The translations under genes and the position numbers were made by a program. This document shows positions 52,149 through 62,149 of a DNA stretch of 64,000 bases, in pieces (the stretch's first letter is position 1; each line of letters opens with the position of its first letter). Source of the stretch: Streptomyces sp. NBC_00236 (GTDB lineage: Bacteria; Actinomycetota; Actinomycetes; Streptomycetales; Streptomycetaceae); contig NZ_CP108100.1 of NCBI RefSeq assembly GCF_036195045.1, positions 7,688,001 to 7,752,000 of the forward strand, written 5' to 3'. The notes under the pieces were generated by a model. That model saw only the letters and a program-made list of their open reading frames with translations, was not told where the DNA came from and searched no databases.

Positions 52149-52889
52149 TCAGGCCCTGGCCGGGACGGGCTGTGGAGCCACGAAGCTGTAGCAGGGCAGC
52201 GGTCCGGTCACCCGTAGGTCGATGTGGTCCGAATGGTCCGTGGCGAATCGCTCGGCAACGCCGCGGAAATGCTCCACCTCGCGGCGGGAGACCAGGAAGG
52301 ACACGTTCAGTACGCAGCCGTCCACGTCCGGCCCCGGACACATGTCGTGGGCAATCCCGGCGAATTCGGCCGGCAGCCGGGCCGCTGCCGCCGCGGCCCT
52401 GCGCCGCAGACCTGCCGCCACGGCTTCGCCGAGCCGGACGTTGGCTTCGTAACCGGGGTGCCGACGTGTCTCCTCGCGGACCCTCCGGACCACCGGGTCC
52501 TCACGGATCAGCGCGGCCAGGTTGTCCTGCACCGGCGTGATCTTGACGTTCATCTCGATGCGGGAGTCAAGCCGCTTCAGAACCGCGGCGTGCTCACTCC
52601 GGTGTGCCGCTACACCGGCCAGCACCGTGGCCTCGTCCGGTGCGACCATTCCGAAGCGCATCGGCAGCACGGGTCCGGATTCGGCCAGCCCCATGAGAAG
52701 GCCCTGATGCGCCATCAGGTCGCGTCGCCGGGCCCTGAGGTCCGGATGCGCAGCGCTGACCACGACAGCGAGATCCTCGGCCGGCAGCAACCGCACCGGT
52801 GCCGGCGGCTCACCGACGCCGACGGCATCGGGGGGAAGCGGGTGGGAGCCGCCCACGATGCCATACACGTAAATGCCCGAAGCGGTCAT
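52149..52889 (-). CDS. gvpF: Gas vesicle protein GvpF (GvpL/GvpF family)
   Basis: A 246-aa canonical GvpF: GIYVYGIVGGSHPLPPDAVGVGEPPAPVRLLPAEDLAVVVSAAHPDL and ESGPVLPMRFGMVAPDEATVLAGVAAHRSEHAAVLKRLDSRIEMNVKI are highly conserved in the family, and the C-terminus ends DLRVTGPLPCYSFVAP. Required for vesicle assembly in organisms where this has been tested. It lies three bases after gvpA and one base before gvpG. Confidence 0.96.
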   Translation of the reverse strand: MTASGIYVYGIVGGSHPLPPDAVGVGEPPAPVRLLPAEDLAVVVSAAHPDLRARRRDLMAHQGLLMGLAESGPVLPMRFGMVAPDEATVLAGVAAHRSEHAAVLKRLDSRIEMNVKITPVQDNLAALIREDPVVRRVREETRRHPGYEANVRLGEAVAAGLRRRAAAAAARLPAEFAGIAHDMCPGPDVDGCVLNVSFLVSRREVEHFRGVAERFATDHSDHIDLRVTGPLPCYSFVAPQPVPARA

Positions 52890-52892
52890 GGG

Positions 52893-53345
52893 TCAGCGCT
52901 CCTCTTTGCGGCGGCGGGGGCGTTCGCTTTCGGTGCTCCGGGAGCGGGACGTCTTGGACCGGCGCGGGCGTTCCTCCTCCAGTTCGTCCTCATCGTCCTC
53001 ACCCACGCCGACGGCCTTCTTGACCTTGTCGGTCACGGAGTGCGCGGCCTTCTTCGCCCCTGCCTTCCCGACGCTCTTCGCCATGCCGCCGCCGAACAGT
53101 TCCGGCACCGTCCTGCTGTTCGCGTCGGTCTCCAGGTCCAGCCGATTGCAGGCTTCGGCGAACCGCAGGTAGGTGTCGACACTGGCGACGACGATCCGTG
53201 CATCGATCTTCAGGATCTCGATGCCGACCAGCGACACACGTACGAAGATGTCGATGACCATGCCGCGGTCGAGGATGAGTTCCAGGACGTCATAGAGGCT
53301 GCCGGCGCGGGGAACGCGGACAACCTCCTCGCTGTATGTACTCAA
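52893..53345 (-). CDS. gvpA: Gas vesicle structural protein GvpA with charged C-terminal tail
   Basis: A 150-aa protein. The first 80 residues are the shell-forming GvpA core (SLYDVLELILDRGMVIDIFVRVSLVGIEILKIDARIVVASVDTYLRFAEACNRLDLE). A 70-residue tail follows, rich in Lys, then Asp/Glu (GEDDEDELEEERP), then Arg/Ser (RRSKTSRSRSTESERPRRRKEE). Most GvpA proteins stop soon after the core, so the tail is unusual though known from Streptomyces. Only a TTG codon at 53345 gives a sensible N-terminus, and no good ribosome site precedes it; gvpO translation 40 bases upstream may help. Confidence 0.9.
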   Translation of the reverse strand: MSTYSEEVVRVPRAGSLYDVLELILDRGMVIDIFVRVSLVGIEILKIDARIVVASVDTYLRFAEACNRLDLETDANSRTVPELFGGGMAKSVGKAGAKKAAHSVTDKVKKAVGVGEDDEDELEEERPRRSKTSRSRSTESERPRRRKEER

Positions 53346-53385
53346 GGGGTGACCGTCTTTCGGGATTGGCTCAGGTACCAGGCGC

Positions 53386-53709
53386 TCACGTGTCTGCCTG
53401 ACCGCGGCGGTAGCGACGTACTCGGCGGTACTGCAGCAGCGAACCGTCCTCATCGATGTCCACTTCGTACGTGGCGAGGAGGCTGGTGGTGTCGGGAATG
53501 CGCGGGAGCTCCAGGACATCGACGTCGACGTGCCAGCCGCCGTCGGTCCGCGAGATCGCGGACACGCCTTCGGCCTTGTGTCCGATCAGCCTTCTCAGGT
53601 TCTGACACGCGTGTTCGGCCGCCTCCACCGCTCCGCCGACGTGCTCCTTGCCCGCGGAGGAGTGAGTGGATCGGGAGGTCCGGGCTTTCCCGGCACGCTG
53701 CTCTGGCAT
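53386..53709 (-). CDS. gvpO: Gas vesicle protein GvpO
   Basis: A 107-aa protein of the GvpO family: EHVGGAVEAAEHACQNLRRLIGHKAEGVSAISRTDGGWHVDVDVLELPRIPDTTSLLATYEVDIDEDGSLLQYRRVRRYRRGQADT. The W-x-VDVDVLELPRIPDTTSLLATYEV motif is diagnostic. First gene of the cluster, starting at ATG 53709, with a weak ribosome site. Its promoter must lie in the 207-base gap shared with the divergent Gls24 gene. Confidence 0.93.
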   Translation of the reverse strand: MPEQRAGKARTSRSTHSSAGKEHVGGAVEAAEHACQNLRRLIGHKAEGVSAISRTDGGWHVDVDVLELPRIPDTTSLLATYEVDIDEDGSLLQYRRVRRYRRGQADT

Positions 53710-53916
53710 GGTCGCCAGTCTGCTGAGCGCGCGGTCGCACCGCATGCGGTGCTGGACCGAACGGGAGACCACCGAGAACCCGGAATCAGCCAAATGGCGG
53801 CTTATCGGAAGCCGGAGGACATTGGAATGAGGGTGCGCACCGCGATGCGGGCCAGCGCTCGCTGCAGCACCGTCGTGGCACTCGCAGACACGTCCCTCTT
53901 CTCTGGAGGATCTCCG
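53710..53916. promoter_or_regulatory. Divergent promoter region between gvp cluster and Gls24 operon
   Basis: This is a 207-base gap between gvpO (minus) and the Gls24-like gene (plus). It holds GCCAAATGGC, a short palindrome near 53790, inside a locally AT-richer segment. I could not place convincing -10/-35 boxes for either side. Confidence 0.45.
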
Positions 53917-54378
53917 ATGGCCAGCACCGACATCAGTGGCAGCACGCCTCAAGGCACGAACGGTGGCAGCAGTGGAGGGCCACGCGGCACGATCACCATC
54001 GCCGACAACGTCGTCGCCACCATCGCGGGCATCGCGGCCCGTGAGACCGACGGAATCTACTCGCTGGGCGGCAGCGCTTCACGGGCGCTCGGATCAGTGC
54101 GGGACAGGGTGGCCAAGACGTCCGACCCCAGCAGGGGCGTCAAGGTCGAGGTCGGCGAGGAGCAGGCCGCGATCGATCTGGACGTGGTCGTGGAGTACGG
54201 CGAACCCATCGGGGACGCCGCGAAGGAGATCCGCTCGCGGGTGACGGACGCGGTGGAGACGATGACGGGCCTGGAAGTCGTCGAGATCAACATCAGGGTG
54301 CTCGACGTCCACCTGGCCGGATCGGATGACGAAGACGGCGACGAGGACAGCGGCGGCGGGAGCCCGCGAGTCCGGTAG
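53917..54378 (+). CDS. Asp23/Gls24 family envelope stress response protein
   Basis: A 153-aa protein with the DUF322 core: GTITIADNVVATIAGIAARETDGIYSLGG, GVKVEVGEEQAAIDLDVVVEYGEPIGDAAKEIRSRVTDAVETMTGLEVVEINIRVLDV. A Ser/Gly-rich N-terminus and an acidic tail (GSDDEDGDEDSGGG) flank it. GGAGGA precedes ATG 53917; the longer upstream frame is not credible. In firmicutes such proteins sit at the membrane and respond to envelope stress. Here it starts a three-gene run with the low-complexity and SRPBCC proteins, divergent from the gas vesicle cluster. Confidence 0.93.
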   Translation: MASTDISGSTPQGTNGGSSGGPRGTITIADNVVATIAGIAARETDGIYSLGGSASRALGSVRDRVAKTSDPSRGVKVEVGEEQAAIDLDVVVEYGEPIGDAAKEIRSRVTDAVETMTGLEVVEINIRVLDVHLAGSDDEDGDEDSGGGSPRVR

Positions 54379-54437
54379 CGCCGCTCCTGGGGCCCGGAAG
54401 GGCCTCGCCACCCTTCTCCCAGCGATTCGAGGCACTC

Positions 54438-55289
<852 letters not shown>

Positions 55290-55294
55290 GTCAC

Positions 55295-56329
55295 ATGGTC
55301 AAGCAGGAGGACGACCCTACGGACAAGGACGCATCCGGCCTGGACCAGATCAAGGAGCAACTGTCCGCCTACGTCGGGGCTCAGGGGCAGCGGCTGCTGG
55401 ACTCCGCCGGCGGGAAGCTCAACGACCTTGCCCAGGGACTTGGGGACGGCGAGGGCGGCGGGGGCGGGGGCCTGTTGGACGTCGGGAAACGGGTACTCGG
55501 CGGCGAGAACCCGGCCAAGGCGTTTGTGGGCGAGAAGGCCGGCGCGCTCAAGGACAAGGCCGTGGACTCGGTCAAGAGTGCGTTCGGAGGCGGTGGCAGC
55601 TCATCCGGCAGCGCCAAGGTGACCAACATCGTGGAGACCATCGATGTCGGTAAACCCCTGCGCACGGTCTATGACCGCTGGACCGAGATAGAGGAGTTCA
55701 ACTCCTTCACCAGAGGCGTCACCAGCGTGACCAAGTCGGATGAGGTCGAGAGCGACTGGAAGCTCAAGGTTGCTTTCTCCAACCGTAGTTGGAAGTCCAC
55801 GGTGCAGGAGCAGGTGCCCGATGACCGCATCGTCTGGACGTCCGAAGGTGACAAAGGGACGACGCATGGTGCCATCACCTTCCACGAACTGGCTCCGTCC
55901 CTGACCCGCATCGTCGTTGTCGTCGAGTACACCCCGTCCGGATTCTTCGAGAAGACGGGCAACATCTGGCGTGCGCAGGGACGCCGACTGCGACTGGATC
56001 TCAAGCATTTCCAGCGGTACGCCACGCTCACCGACGACGAGGATGTCGAAGGCTGGCGCGGGGAGATCCGCGACGGGGAAGTCGTCCGCAGCCATGAGGA
56101 AGGGCTCGAGGACGATGAACCGGAGGACGAGGAGCCCGAAGAGGACGAGCCCGAAGAGGACGAGCCCGAAGAGGACGAGCCCGAAGAGGACGAGCCCGAA
56201 GAGGACGAGTACGAAGAAGACGAGCCCGAAGAGGACGAGTACGAAGAAGACGAGGACGAGGACGAGGACGAATACGAAGAACCCGACGACGAATACGAAG
56301 GCGAGGCAGAGGACGAAGAAGCAAGATGA
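55295..56329 (+). CDS. SRPBCC family protein with acidic repeat tail
   Basis: A 344-aa protein. The N-terminus (residues 1-105) is helical and Gly-rich ([39 protein letters not shown], then [15 protein letters not shown]). Residues 107-255 form an SRPBCC/polyketide-cyclase-like domain ([75 protein letters not shown], ending [21 protein letters not shown]). The last 75 residues are Glu/Asp/Pro/Tyr, mostly an eight-fold [10 protein letters not shown] repeat. GGAGG precedes the start. Similar SRPBCC proteins occur in Streptomyces gvp clusters. It follows the acidic-basic protein by five bases. Confidence 0.9.
   Translation: MVKQEDDPTDKDASGLDQIKEQLSAYVGAQGQRLLDSAGGKLNDLAQGLGDGEGGGGGGLLDVGKRVLGGENPAKAFVGEKAGALKDKAVDSVKSAFGGGGSSSGSAKVTNIVETIDVGKPLRTVYDRWTEIEEFNSFTRGVTSVTKSDEVESDWKLKVAFSNRSWKSTVQEQVPDDRIVWTSEGDKGTTHGAITFHELAPSLTRIVVVVEYTPSGFFEKTGNIWRAQGRRLRLDLKHFQRYATLTDDEDVEGWRGEIRDGEVVRSHEEGLEDDEPEDEEPEEDEPEEDEPEEDEPEEDEPEEDEYEEDEPEEDEYEEDEDEDEDEYEEPDDEYEGEAEDEEAR
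56132..56251 (+). repeat. Eight 15-base tandem repeats encoding E(P/Y)EED
   Basis: Five identical units GAGCCCGAAGAGGAC are followed by variants in which CCC becomes TAC and GAGGAC becomes GAAGAC. They encode the acidic tail of the SRPBCC protein. Confidence 0.9.
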
Positions 56330-56424
56330 GAGGTATCCGGCCGGCGCCCGGGGCTTTCGGGAGTCCCCATAGTCTCCGTCATGCCATCGGACGCCTCGCT
56401 TGCGACGGCACTTGTGCGGGTGCC

Positions 56425-57220
56425 TCAAGCGGCAGTTCTCCAGAACTCGTCCAGCGTGACAGCGAGCGCCTCGGGCGCTTCCTCGGCGATGTGGTGGCCG
56501 GAGTCGATCGAGCTCCCCTCCAGCCGGTCGCCCGCCCAGTCCCGCCACACGTCCAGCACGTCACCATAGAGGTCGGCCATATCGTCACGGGCGGCCCACA
56601 GCACCTGCATCGGAGACTCGATGCGGCGGCCGGCCCGCCGGTCGGCGTCGTCGTGCTCGCGGTCGATGCCCAGGCCGGCCCGGTAGTCCTCGCACATGGC
56701 GTGCACGGTGGACGGGTCGTGGATGGCGCGGTGGTAGTCCTCGTACGCCTCGGCGCCCATCTGCTCGGGTGTGGCTCTGTACCAGGCGTCAGGATCCGCG
56801 CTGATGATTCGTTCGGCGGGCTTGTCGGTCTGCCCGAGGAAGAACCAGTGCCACCAGCTCGCGGCGAACTCTGCGTCGCACCGGCGCAGTGCCTCACCGA
56901 TGGGGACGGCGTCCAGCACGCTGAGTGCGGAGACGGCCGCGGGGTGGTCCAGGGCGAGGCGGGTGGCCACGTACGCTCCTCGGTCGTGGCCGACGACGGC
57001 GAACCGTTCGTGGCCCAGGCCACGCATCAACGCCAGGCAGTCGCCGGCCATGGCGCGCTTGGAGTACGGACGGGCTCCTGGTCGGTCGGGGGCTTCGACG
57101 ACTCGCCATAGCCACGTAGATCGGGACAGATCACGGTGTGACCAGCTGCGACCAGTAGCGGGGCCACGCCGTGCCACGTTGCGTGCGTCCGCGGATGACC
57201 ATGTGGCCTGAACCGACTGC
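56425..57220 (-). pseudogene. Frameshifted alpha/beta hydrolase, fluoroacetate-dehalogenase-like
   Basis: The C-terminal two-thirds are intact: [46 protein letters not shown] with the nucleophile Asp in GHDRG, through the lid region ASWWHWFFLGQTDKPAERII to the catalytic His in SIDSGHHIAEEAPEAL. The upstream block [44 protein letters not shown] is in another frame. One base seems lost near 57071 (GTCCGTACTCC where GTCCCGTACTCC is expected). No good start is seen before HGHPRTH, so the 5' end is probably lost too. The catalase gene follows 128 bases upstream on the same strand. Confidence 0.8.
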
Positions 57221-57348
57221 TGGGGGCGTGTGTGCCCGTCCCGAAGCTGCGGCCCAGGCCCATCGCCTGCCCTCTGACCACCCCGGAACCCGGACATCGG
57301 TCACCGATGGTGGTGAGGGCAGGCGCGACGGCTCCGCCGCGTCCGATA

Positions 57349-58872
57349 TCAGGCCTTCGCCTGCATGTCCCGGCGCGTGGGGTTGCTCTGCTTCGCGGCC
57401 TTGGGGTCCTTCTCGTCCGCCTTGGCGTGAACACCCTGCTTGATGCGCTCGCCGATCGACTTGTCGACGTTGGACCAGTACTCGAAGGCTCGTTGCAGAA
57501 CGGGTTCTGTCACGCCGTTGAGGAGATGGCCGACGACGTTGTCCACCAGACGCTCACGGGCCGCGTCGTCGAGGACCTCGCGCACCATGGTGCCCGCCTG
57601 TCCCCAGTCGTCGTCCTCGGCATGGGAGACGTAGGCGGCCCGGGTGATGTCGCCGTCGGTGTACCAGCTGGGCGGGTTGCCGTACCGGTCCGTGTCCGCC
57701 GCGGGGCCGCCCTTGGAATTCGGCGCGTAGACGGGGTCCGCGGTCTTGCGGTACGCCATCGCCCCGTCCTTCGAGTACGTGTTCACGGGCGCGACGGGCG
57801 CGTTGACGGGGAGCTGCTGGTAGTTGCCCCCGATGCGGTGGCGGTGCGCGTCCGCGTACGAGAACAGCCGGGCCAGCAGCATGCGGTCCGGGCTGGGGCC
57901 GATGCCGGGGACCAGGTTGTTCGGCTGGAAGGCCGCCTGCTCGATTTCGGCGTGGTTGTCGGTGGGGTTGCGGTCCAGCGTCATCCGGCCCACCTCGATC
58001 AGCGGATAGTCGCTGTGCGGCCACACCTTGGTCAGGTCGAACGGGTTGAACCGGTACTCAGCGGCGTCCTCGTACGGCATGACCTGTACGCGCAGGGTCC
58101 AGCTCGGGTATTCGCCGTCACGGATGTGCTCGAAGAGGTCCCGGGTGTGGTAATCCGTGTCCGCCGAGGCCATCTGGTCGGCTTCGTCCTGCGTGAAGTA
58201 CTCGATCCCCTGATCGGTCTTGAAGTGGTACTTCACCCAGAAGCGGTCGCCCTGCGCATTGATCCACATGTAGGTGTGGGAGGTGTAGCCATTCATGTGG
58301 CGCCAGGTGCGCGGGATGCCTCGGTCGCCCATCAGCCACGTGACCTGGTGGGCCGACTCGGGCGAGAGGGTCCAGAAGTCCCACTGCATGTCGTGGTCGC
58401 GCAGATTGTTGTCCGCGCGTCGTTTCTGGGAGCGGATGAAGTGCTGGAACTTCATCGGATCCTTCACGAAGAACACGGGGGTGTTGTTCCCCACCATGTC
58501 GTAGTTGCCTTCGCTGGTGTAGAACTTCACCGCGAAGCCCCGGGGGTCACGCCACGTGTCCGGGCTGCCACGCTCGCCCGCGACGGTGGAGAAACGGGCC
58601 ACGAGGTCGGTCGTGGTACCGGGCTGGAACACCGCAGCCTTTGTGTAGGCGCTGACATCAGCGGTCACCTCGAAATGCCCGAAGGCCCCGCTTCCCTTTG
58701 CGTGAGGCTGACGCTCGGGGATTCGTTCCCGGTTGAACTGTGCCATCTGCTCAATCAGGTAGGCGTCCTGCAGCAGAATCGGGCCGCCCGGTCCGACAGT
58801 GAGCGAGTGTTCGTCGCTCTCCACCGGGGCTCCGGAATCGGTGGTGGTCGGCTCACGTGAAGTGTCGGTCAT
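57349..58872 (-). CDS. Heme catalase
   Basis: A 507-aa monofunctional catalase (clade of about 480-510-residue subunits). Catalytic His57 sits in [12 protein letters not shown], the distal Asn in [15 protein letters not shown], and the proximal heme Tyr in [59 protein letters not shown] is typical. It removes hydrogen peroxide in the cytoplasm. GGAGGG precedes ATG 58872; a Met five codons upstream is less likely. Possible promoters lie about 100 bases upstream. Confidence 0.97.
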   Translation of the reverse strand: MTDTSREPTTTDSGAPVESDEHSLTVGPGGPILLQDAYLIEQMAQFNRERIPERQPHAKGSGAFGHFEVTADVSAYTKAAVFQPGTTTDLVARFSTVAGERGSPDTWRDPRGFAVKFYTSEGNYDMVGNNTPVFFVKDPMKFQHFIRSQKRRADNNLRDHDMQWDFWTLSPESAHQVTWLMGDRGIPRTWRHMNGYTSHTYMWINAQGDRFWVKYHFKTDQGIEYFTQDEADQMASADTDYHTRDLFEHIRDGEYPSWTLRVQVMPYEDAAEYRFNPFDLTKVWPHSDYPLIEVGRMTLDRNPTDNHAEIEQAAFQPNNLVPGIGPSPDRMLLARLFSYADAHRHRIGGNYQQLPVNAPVAPVNTYSKDGAMAYRKTADPVYAPNSKGGPAADTDRYGNPPSWYTDGDITRAAYVSHAEDDDWGQAGTMVREVLDDAARERLVDNVVGHLLNGVTEPVLQRAFEYWSNVDKSIGERIKQGVHAKADEKDPKAAKQSNPTRRDMQAKA

Positions 58873-58947
58873 CCGGTTGCCCTCCATCGTGTTTCTGTGC
58901 GTGCAAAGCTGGTCCCGCCGGGAAGGCGAAACGACGTCACGAAAGTT

Positions 58948-58976
58948 CGACTAGCCCGGATTGAAGGATGTCAAAC
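58948..58976 (-). promoter_or_regulatory. Candidate promoter for catalase
   Basis: On the minus strand TTGACA (58974-58969) is a perfect -35 hexamer, with TAGTCG 15 bases further as a weak -10. The same DNA reads GTTT-N15-GGGCTA, a poor SigB-like match. It lies about 75-105 bases upstream of the catalase start; the rest of the gap to 59141 shows no gene. Confidence 0.35.
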
Positions 58977-59141
58977 CTGGGGTACGCCACAGCGCTTCCA
59001 TGGACGCAGTCATGCCGCTCCAACGCGCCGGCGAAAGCGCGGAGAGTGCGGCCGCCCACCAGGAAATCCGGAATGCAGACGAATGGGTGGCGGTGGCTGC
59101 GGACAACGCCCGGCACCCGTTCCGGGGGCGGACATCATGCG

Positions 59142-59270
59142 TCAGCTGTGGCGGTGTGCCGAGCTGGAGGCTCCGCTGAAAAGACGACCGAGCGCACGGA
59201 ACGGCAGGCTGACTACCGTGGCGATGGCGCTGCCGATTGAACGGAGAACATCTGCGATTGCCTTGAGCAT
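59142..59270 (-). CDS. LPFR-motif small protein (42 aa)
   Basis: MLKAIADVLRSIGSAIATVV then SLPFRALGRLFSGASSSAHR and HS. This is a 42-residue amphipathic protein with the LPFR motif of a family of very small actinobacterial proteins. AAGGGA lies eight bases before ATG 59270, and a good SigB-type promoter lies 78 bases upstream. It is too short for ordinary gene callers. Its position between catalase and 6-phosphogluconate dehydrogenase, and the promoter type, suggest stress induction. Confidence 0.82.
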   Translation of the reverse strand: MLKAIADVLRSIGSAIATVVSLPFRALGRLFSGASSSAHRHS

Positions 59271-59347
59271 GGCGCTTTCCCTTCCATCCGGTTAACCCCC
59301 ACCGTAAGTTCCGGAGCGCGGGTTGCGTAATCGAGTGTCTGCGTCGC

Positions 59348-59372
59348 GTACCCCTGCTCCCTCATGGGAAAC
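59348..59372 (-). promoter_or_regulatory. SigB-type promoter for the LPFR gene
   Basis: On the minus strand GTTT (59372-59369), a 15-base spacer and GGGTAC (59353-59348) match the Streptomyces SigB-family consensus exactly. The start codon of the LPFR gene lies 78 bases downstream. Confidence 0.65.
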
Positions 59373-59415
59373 GGCCCATCCCGCCCGCTTGTCATGCCCG
59401 CGCGTGCGACGTCGG

Positions 59416-60855
59416 TCATTTACTGACTTCCCTCTTGTCGTCGCCCCAGAGGGTGTGGAAGGTGCCCTCGCGGTCGGTGCGGTGGTAGGTGTGTGCGCCG
59501 AAGTAGTCGCGCTGGCCCTGGGTCAGGGCGGCGGGGAGGCGTTCCGCGCGCAGGGAGTCGTAGTACGCGAGGGTGGCGGCGAAGGCCGGAGTCGGGACGC
59601 CCTGGGTGACGGCAGTGGCGATCACGGTGCGCCAGTCGTCCTGGGCGGCGGCGATCTCCTCGGCGAAGCTCTTGTCGGAGAGGAGACTCGGCATGTCGGG
59701 CCGGGCTTCGTAGGCGCTGGTGATGCGGTCGAGGAACGCGGCCCGGATAATGCAGCCGCCACGCCAGATCGCGGCGACCTTGCCGAGGTCGATGTCCCAG
59801 GCGTACTGCTCGCTGCCGGCCGCGATCTCGTGGAAGCCCTGCGTGTAGGCGACGATCTTCGAGGCGTACAGGGCCTGCTCCACGTGGTCGGCGAACGCCG
59901 CCGCGTCGTCCTCGCCGAGTTTGCGGACGGTCGGTCCGGCGAGGTGGCGTGAGGCATCACGGAGGTCGGCGTGGCCGGAGACCGAACGGGCGAAGACGGC
60001 CTCGGCGATGCCGGAGACGGGAACCCCCAGGTCGAGGGCGATCTGTACGGTCCAGCGGCCGGTGCCCTTCTGCTCCGCCCGGTCGAGCACGACGTCAACG
60101 AAGGGCTGACCGGTCGCCGCGTCGACGTGCGAGAGCACATCTGCGGTGATCTCGATGAGGTAGGAGTCCAGACGCCCGGTGTTCCACGTGCGGAAGATCT
60201 CCGCGATCTGGGCGGGGGAGTAGCCGGCCACGTCGCGGAGCAGCTGGTACGCCTCGCCGATGAGCTGCATGTCCGCGTACTCGATGCCGTTGTGCACCAT
60301 CTTGACGAAGTGACCGGCGCCGTCGGGCCCGATGTGCGTGGTGCAGGGCGCGCCGTCCTTCGCCTTCGCCGCGATCTTCTCCAGCATCGGTCCCAGCGAC
60401 ACGTACGACTCGGCCGAACCGCCCGGCATGATGCTGGGGCCGTTCAGCGCGCCCTCCTCGCCGCCCGAGATACCGGCGCCGACGAAGTGGACTCCGCGTC
60501 CGCGCAGCTCCTTCTCGCGGCGGCGGGTGTCCTCGAAGTGGGCGTTGCCGCCGTCGATGATGACATCGCCCTCGTCCAGCAGCGGGGCGAACTCCTGGAT
60601 GACCGCGTCCGTCGGCTCGCCCGCCTTCACCATGACGATCAGGCGGCGCGGCCGTTCCAGGGCCGCGACGAACTCCTCGGGCGTGCGCGCGGCCACGAAG
60701 GTCCCCTCGTCGCCGAACTCCTCGACCAGGGCGTCCGTCTTCGCCGTCGTGCGGTTGTGCACGGCGACGGTGTAGCCGTTGCGGGCGAAGTTGCGGGCCA
60801 GGTTGCGGCCCATCACCGCGAGTCCGGTGACGCCGATCTGGGCAGTGCCGCTCAT
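59416..60855 (-). CDS. gndA: 6-phosphogluconate dehydrogenase, decarboxylating, NADP-type
   Basis: A 479-aa cytoplasmic enzyme of the oxidative pentose phosphate pathway that makes ribulose-5-phosphate and NADPH. NADP loop GVTGLAVMGRNLARNFARNGYTVAVHNRT; IIDGGNAHFEDTRRRE; substrate-binding GAGISGGEEGALNGPSIMPGG; catalytic Lys in GHFVKMVHNGIEYADMQLIGEAY; tail RLPAALTQGQRDYFGAHTYHRTD. The length (about 470-480) marks the long homodimeric class. A decayed copy of its last 35 codons lies at 38061-38170. Confidence 0.97.
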   Translation of the reverse strand: MSGTAQIGVTGLAVMGRNLARNFARNGYTVAVHNRTTAKTDALVEEFGDEGTFVAARTPEEFVAALERPRRLIVMVKAGEPTDAVIQEFAPLLDEGDVIIDGGNAHFEDTRRREKELRGRGVHFVGAGISGGEEGALNGPSIMPGGSAESYVSLGPMLEKIAAKAKDGAPCTTHIGPDGAGHFVKMVHNGIEYADMQLIGEAYQLLRDVAGYSPAQIAEIFRTWNTGRLDSYLIEITADVLSHVDAATGQPFVDVVLDRAEQKGTGRWTVQIALDLGVPVSGIAEAVFARSVSGHADLRDASRHLAGPTVRKLGEDDAAAFADHVEQALYASKIVAYTQGFHEIAAGSEQYAWDIDLGKVAAIWRGGCIIRAAFLDRITSAYEARPDMPSLLSDKSFAEEIAAAQDDWRTVIATAVTQGVPTPAFAATLAYYDSLRAERLPAALTQGQRDYFGAHTYHRTDREGTFHTLWGDDKREVSK

Positions 60856-61496
60856 CTGTCTGCTCCTGCAATCTGTCGGGGAGGCCGGGGCCGGCCCGCA
60901 GGCAGGGAAGCCGGGGCGGGGCGCCGGGAGGCTGCGATGTCCAGTATGGATACGGGAGGGAAGGACGGCCTGTTCAACGGCTCGACGGCACCCGGATCCG
61001 AGCGCAACAGGCTCCCCTGCCGCTGTTGTTCACCAGCTCCCGACACTCCTGAGCAGCGGCGCAACCCTGACAGAGTACTGGAGAGCGCTCTCCGGAGTGT
61101 TTCCGGCTGCCGCCCCGAAGCGGCCTCTCCGCGCCGCACCATCCGGCTCCGCTGTCCGCCGAACGGCCCCCCGTACCGCTACTTCCACGAGTTCCAGGCG
61201 AACTGCTCGGTCAGTCACACCGCGCCCGACGACCGATCGTCTGCCCCGGCCGGACCGGCACGTCGCACCACCACCCGTGCACGGGCAAGGAACACCACGA
61301 ACGCCGGCGGCACCACGGACTCCCTCGGTGCGCGCGGCACCGCCTGCAAGGCGCCGGGCGACCTTCGGCGCAATGGCCCGAGGTGCTCACGGCGATCCGT
61401 GGCCACCGCGGGCCGCCGGCTTTCCTGACCGGGCGCCCGCCTGTGTATATTCCGGAGAAGGCCGAGGGGCCGAGGCGGTACGGCGATGGGGTGGGG
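60856..61496. other. Long gap with LacI-type palindrome but no gene
   Basis: About 640 bases between gndA and a TetR gene. Frames here have weak codon bias and no recognisable motif. It contains the palindrome GGAGAGCGCTCTCC (61080-61093) and, near the TetR gene, TATATT at 61446-61451, a likely -10 box. Otherwise I see nothing. Confidence 0.55.
61080..61093. promoter_or_regulatory. Orphan LacI-type operator palindrome
   Basis: GGAGAGCGCTCTCC is a perfect 14-bp palindrome with a central CG. It resembles the TGGGAGCGCTCCCA sites bound by CebR and other Streptomyces LacI regulators in front of glycoside-hydrolase genes. No sugar gene starts next to it in either direction. The nearest glycosidase is the GH1 gene whose end is at 63639. 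Confidence 0.5.
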
Positions 61497-62090
61497 ATGG
61501 TACGCGCGGGGCTCACGACCGACCGCGTCGTCGCGGCGGCCGCCGACCTGGCGGACGCGACCGGCTTCGACAAGGTCACCATTTCCGCGCTGGCCCGCGG
61601 CTTCGGCGTCAAGGACGCCAGCCTGTACTCCCACGTCAAGAACCTCCAGGATCTGCGTACCAGGGTGGCGCTGCTGGCCGCGGGGGAGTTCATCGACCGG
61701 ATCGAGACCGCCGTGGCCGGCCGGGCCGGGCGGGACGCCCTGATCGCCTTCGCCGACGCCTACCGGTCCTTCGCGCTGGAGTGCCCGGGCCGCTACGAGG
61801 CGACCCGGATGCGCGTCGACCCTGCCGTCGCCGCCGCATCGCCCGCGTACCACAGGACCATCGCGACCACGTCGTCCATGCTGCGCGCCTACGGCCTGAC
61901 CGAACCTGATCTCACGGACGCGGTACGGCTGCTGCGCAGCACGTTCCACGGGTTCACCGCCCTTGAGGCGGACGGCGGGTTCGGTGCGCCACGAGCGGTG
62001 CAGACCTCATGGGAGCGCGCCGTCGAGGCGTTGCACTTCCTGCTCTCGAACTGGCCGTCGGCGACCGGCGGGGCCGCGCGCGAGGAGTGA
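61497..62090 (+). CDS. TetR/AcrR family regulator with WHG-type C-terminal domain
   Basis: A 197-aa regulator. Helix-turn-helix in the first 50 residues: VRAGLTTDRVVAAAADLADATGFDKVTISALARGFGVKDASLYSHVKNLQDLRTRVALL. The C-terminal part (RAYGLTEPDLTDAVRLLRSTFHGFTALEADGGFG) matches the TetR C-terminal domain typified by WHG-domain proteins, in which FHGF is conserved. ATG 61497 with upstream GGGG; GTG 61491 is an alternative. It converges on the BAAT-type gene and may regulate it or itself. Confidence 0.92.
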   Translation: MVRAGLTTDRVVAAAADLADATGFDKVTISALARGFGVKDASLYSHVKNLQDLRTRVALLAAGEFIDRIETAVAGRAGRDALIAFADAYRSFALECPGRYEATRMRVDPAVAAASPAYHRTIATTSSMLRAYGLTEPDLTDAVRLLRSTFHGFTALEADGGFGAPRAVQTSWERAVEALHFLLSNWPSATGGAAREE

Positions 62091-62149
62091 ATGCCGTGGA
62101 CGTGAACATGCCGCCGGCGCAGCGCGGTCGGACGCTCCGTGATGCGGTC

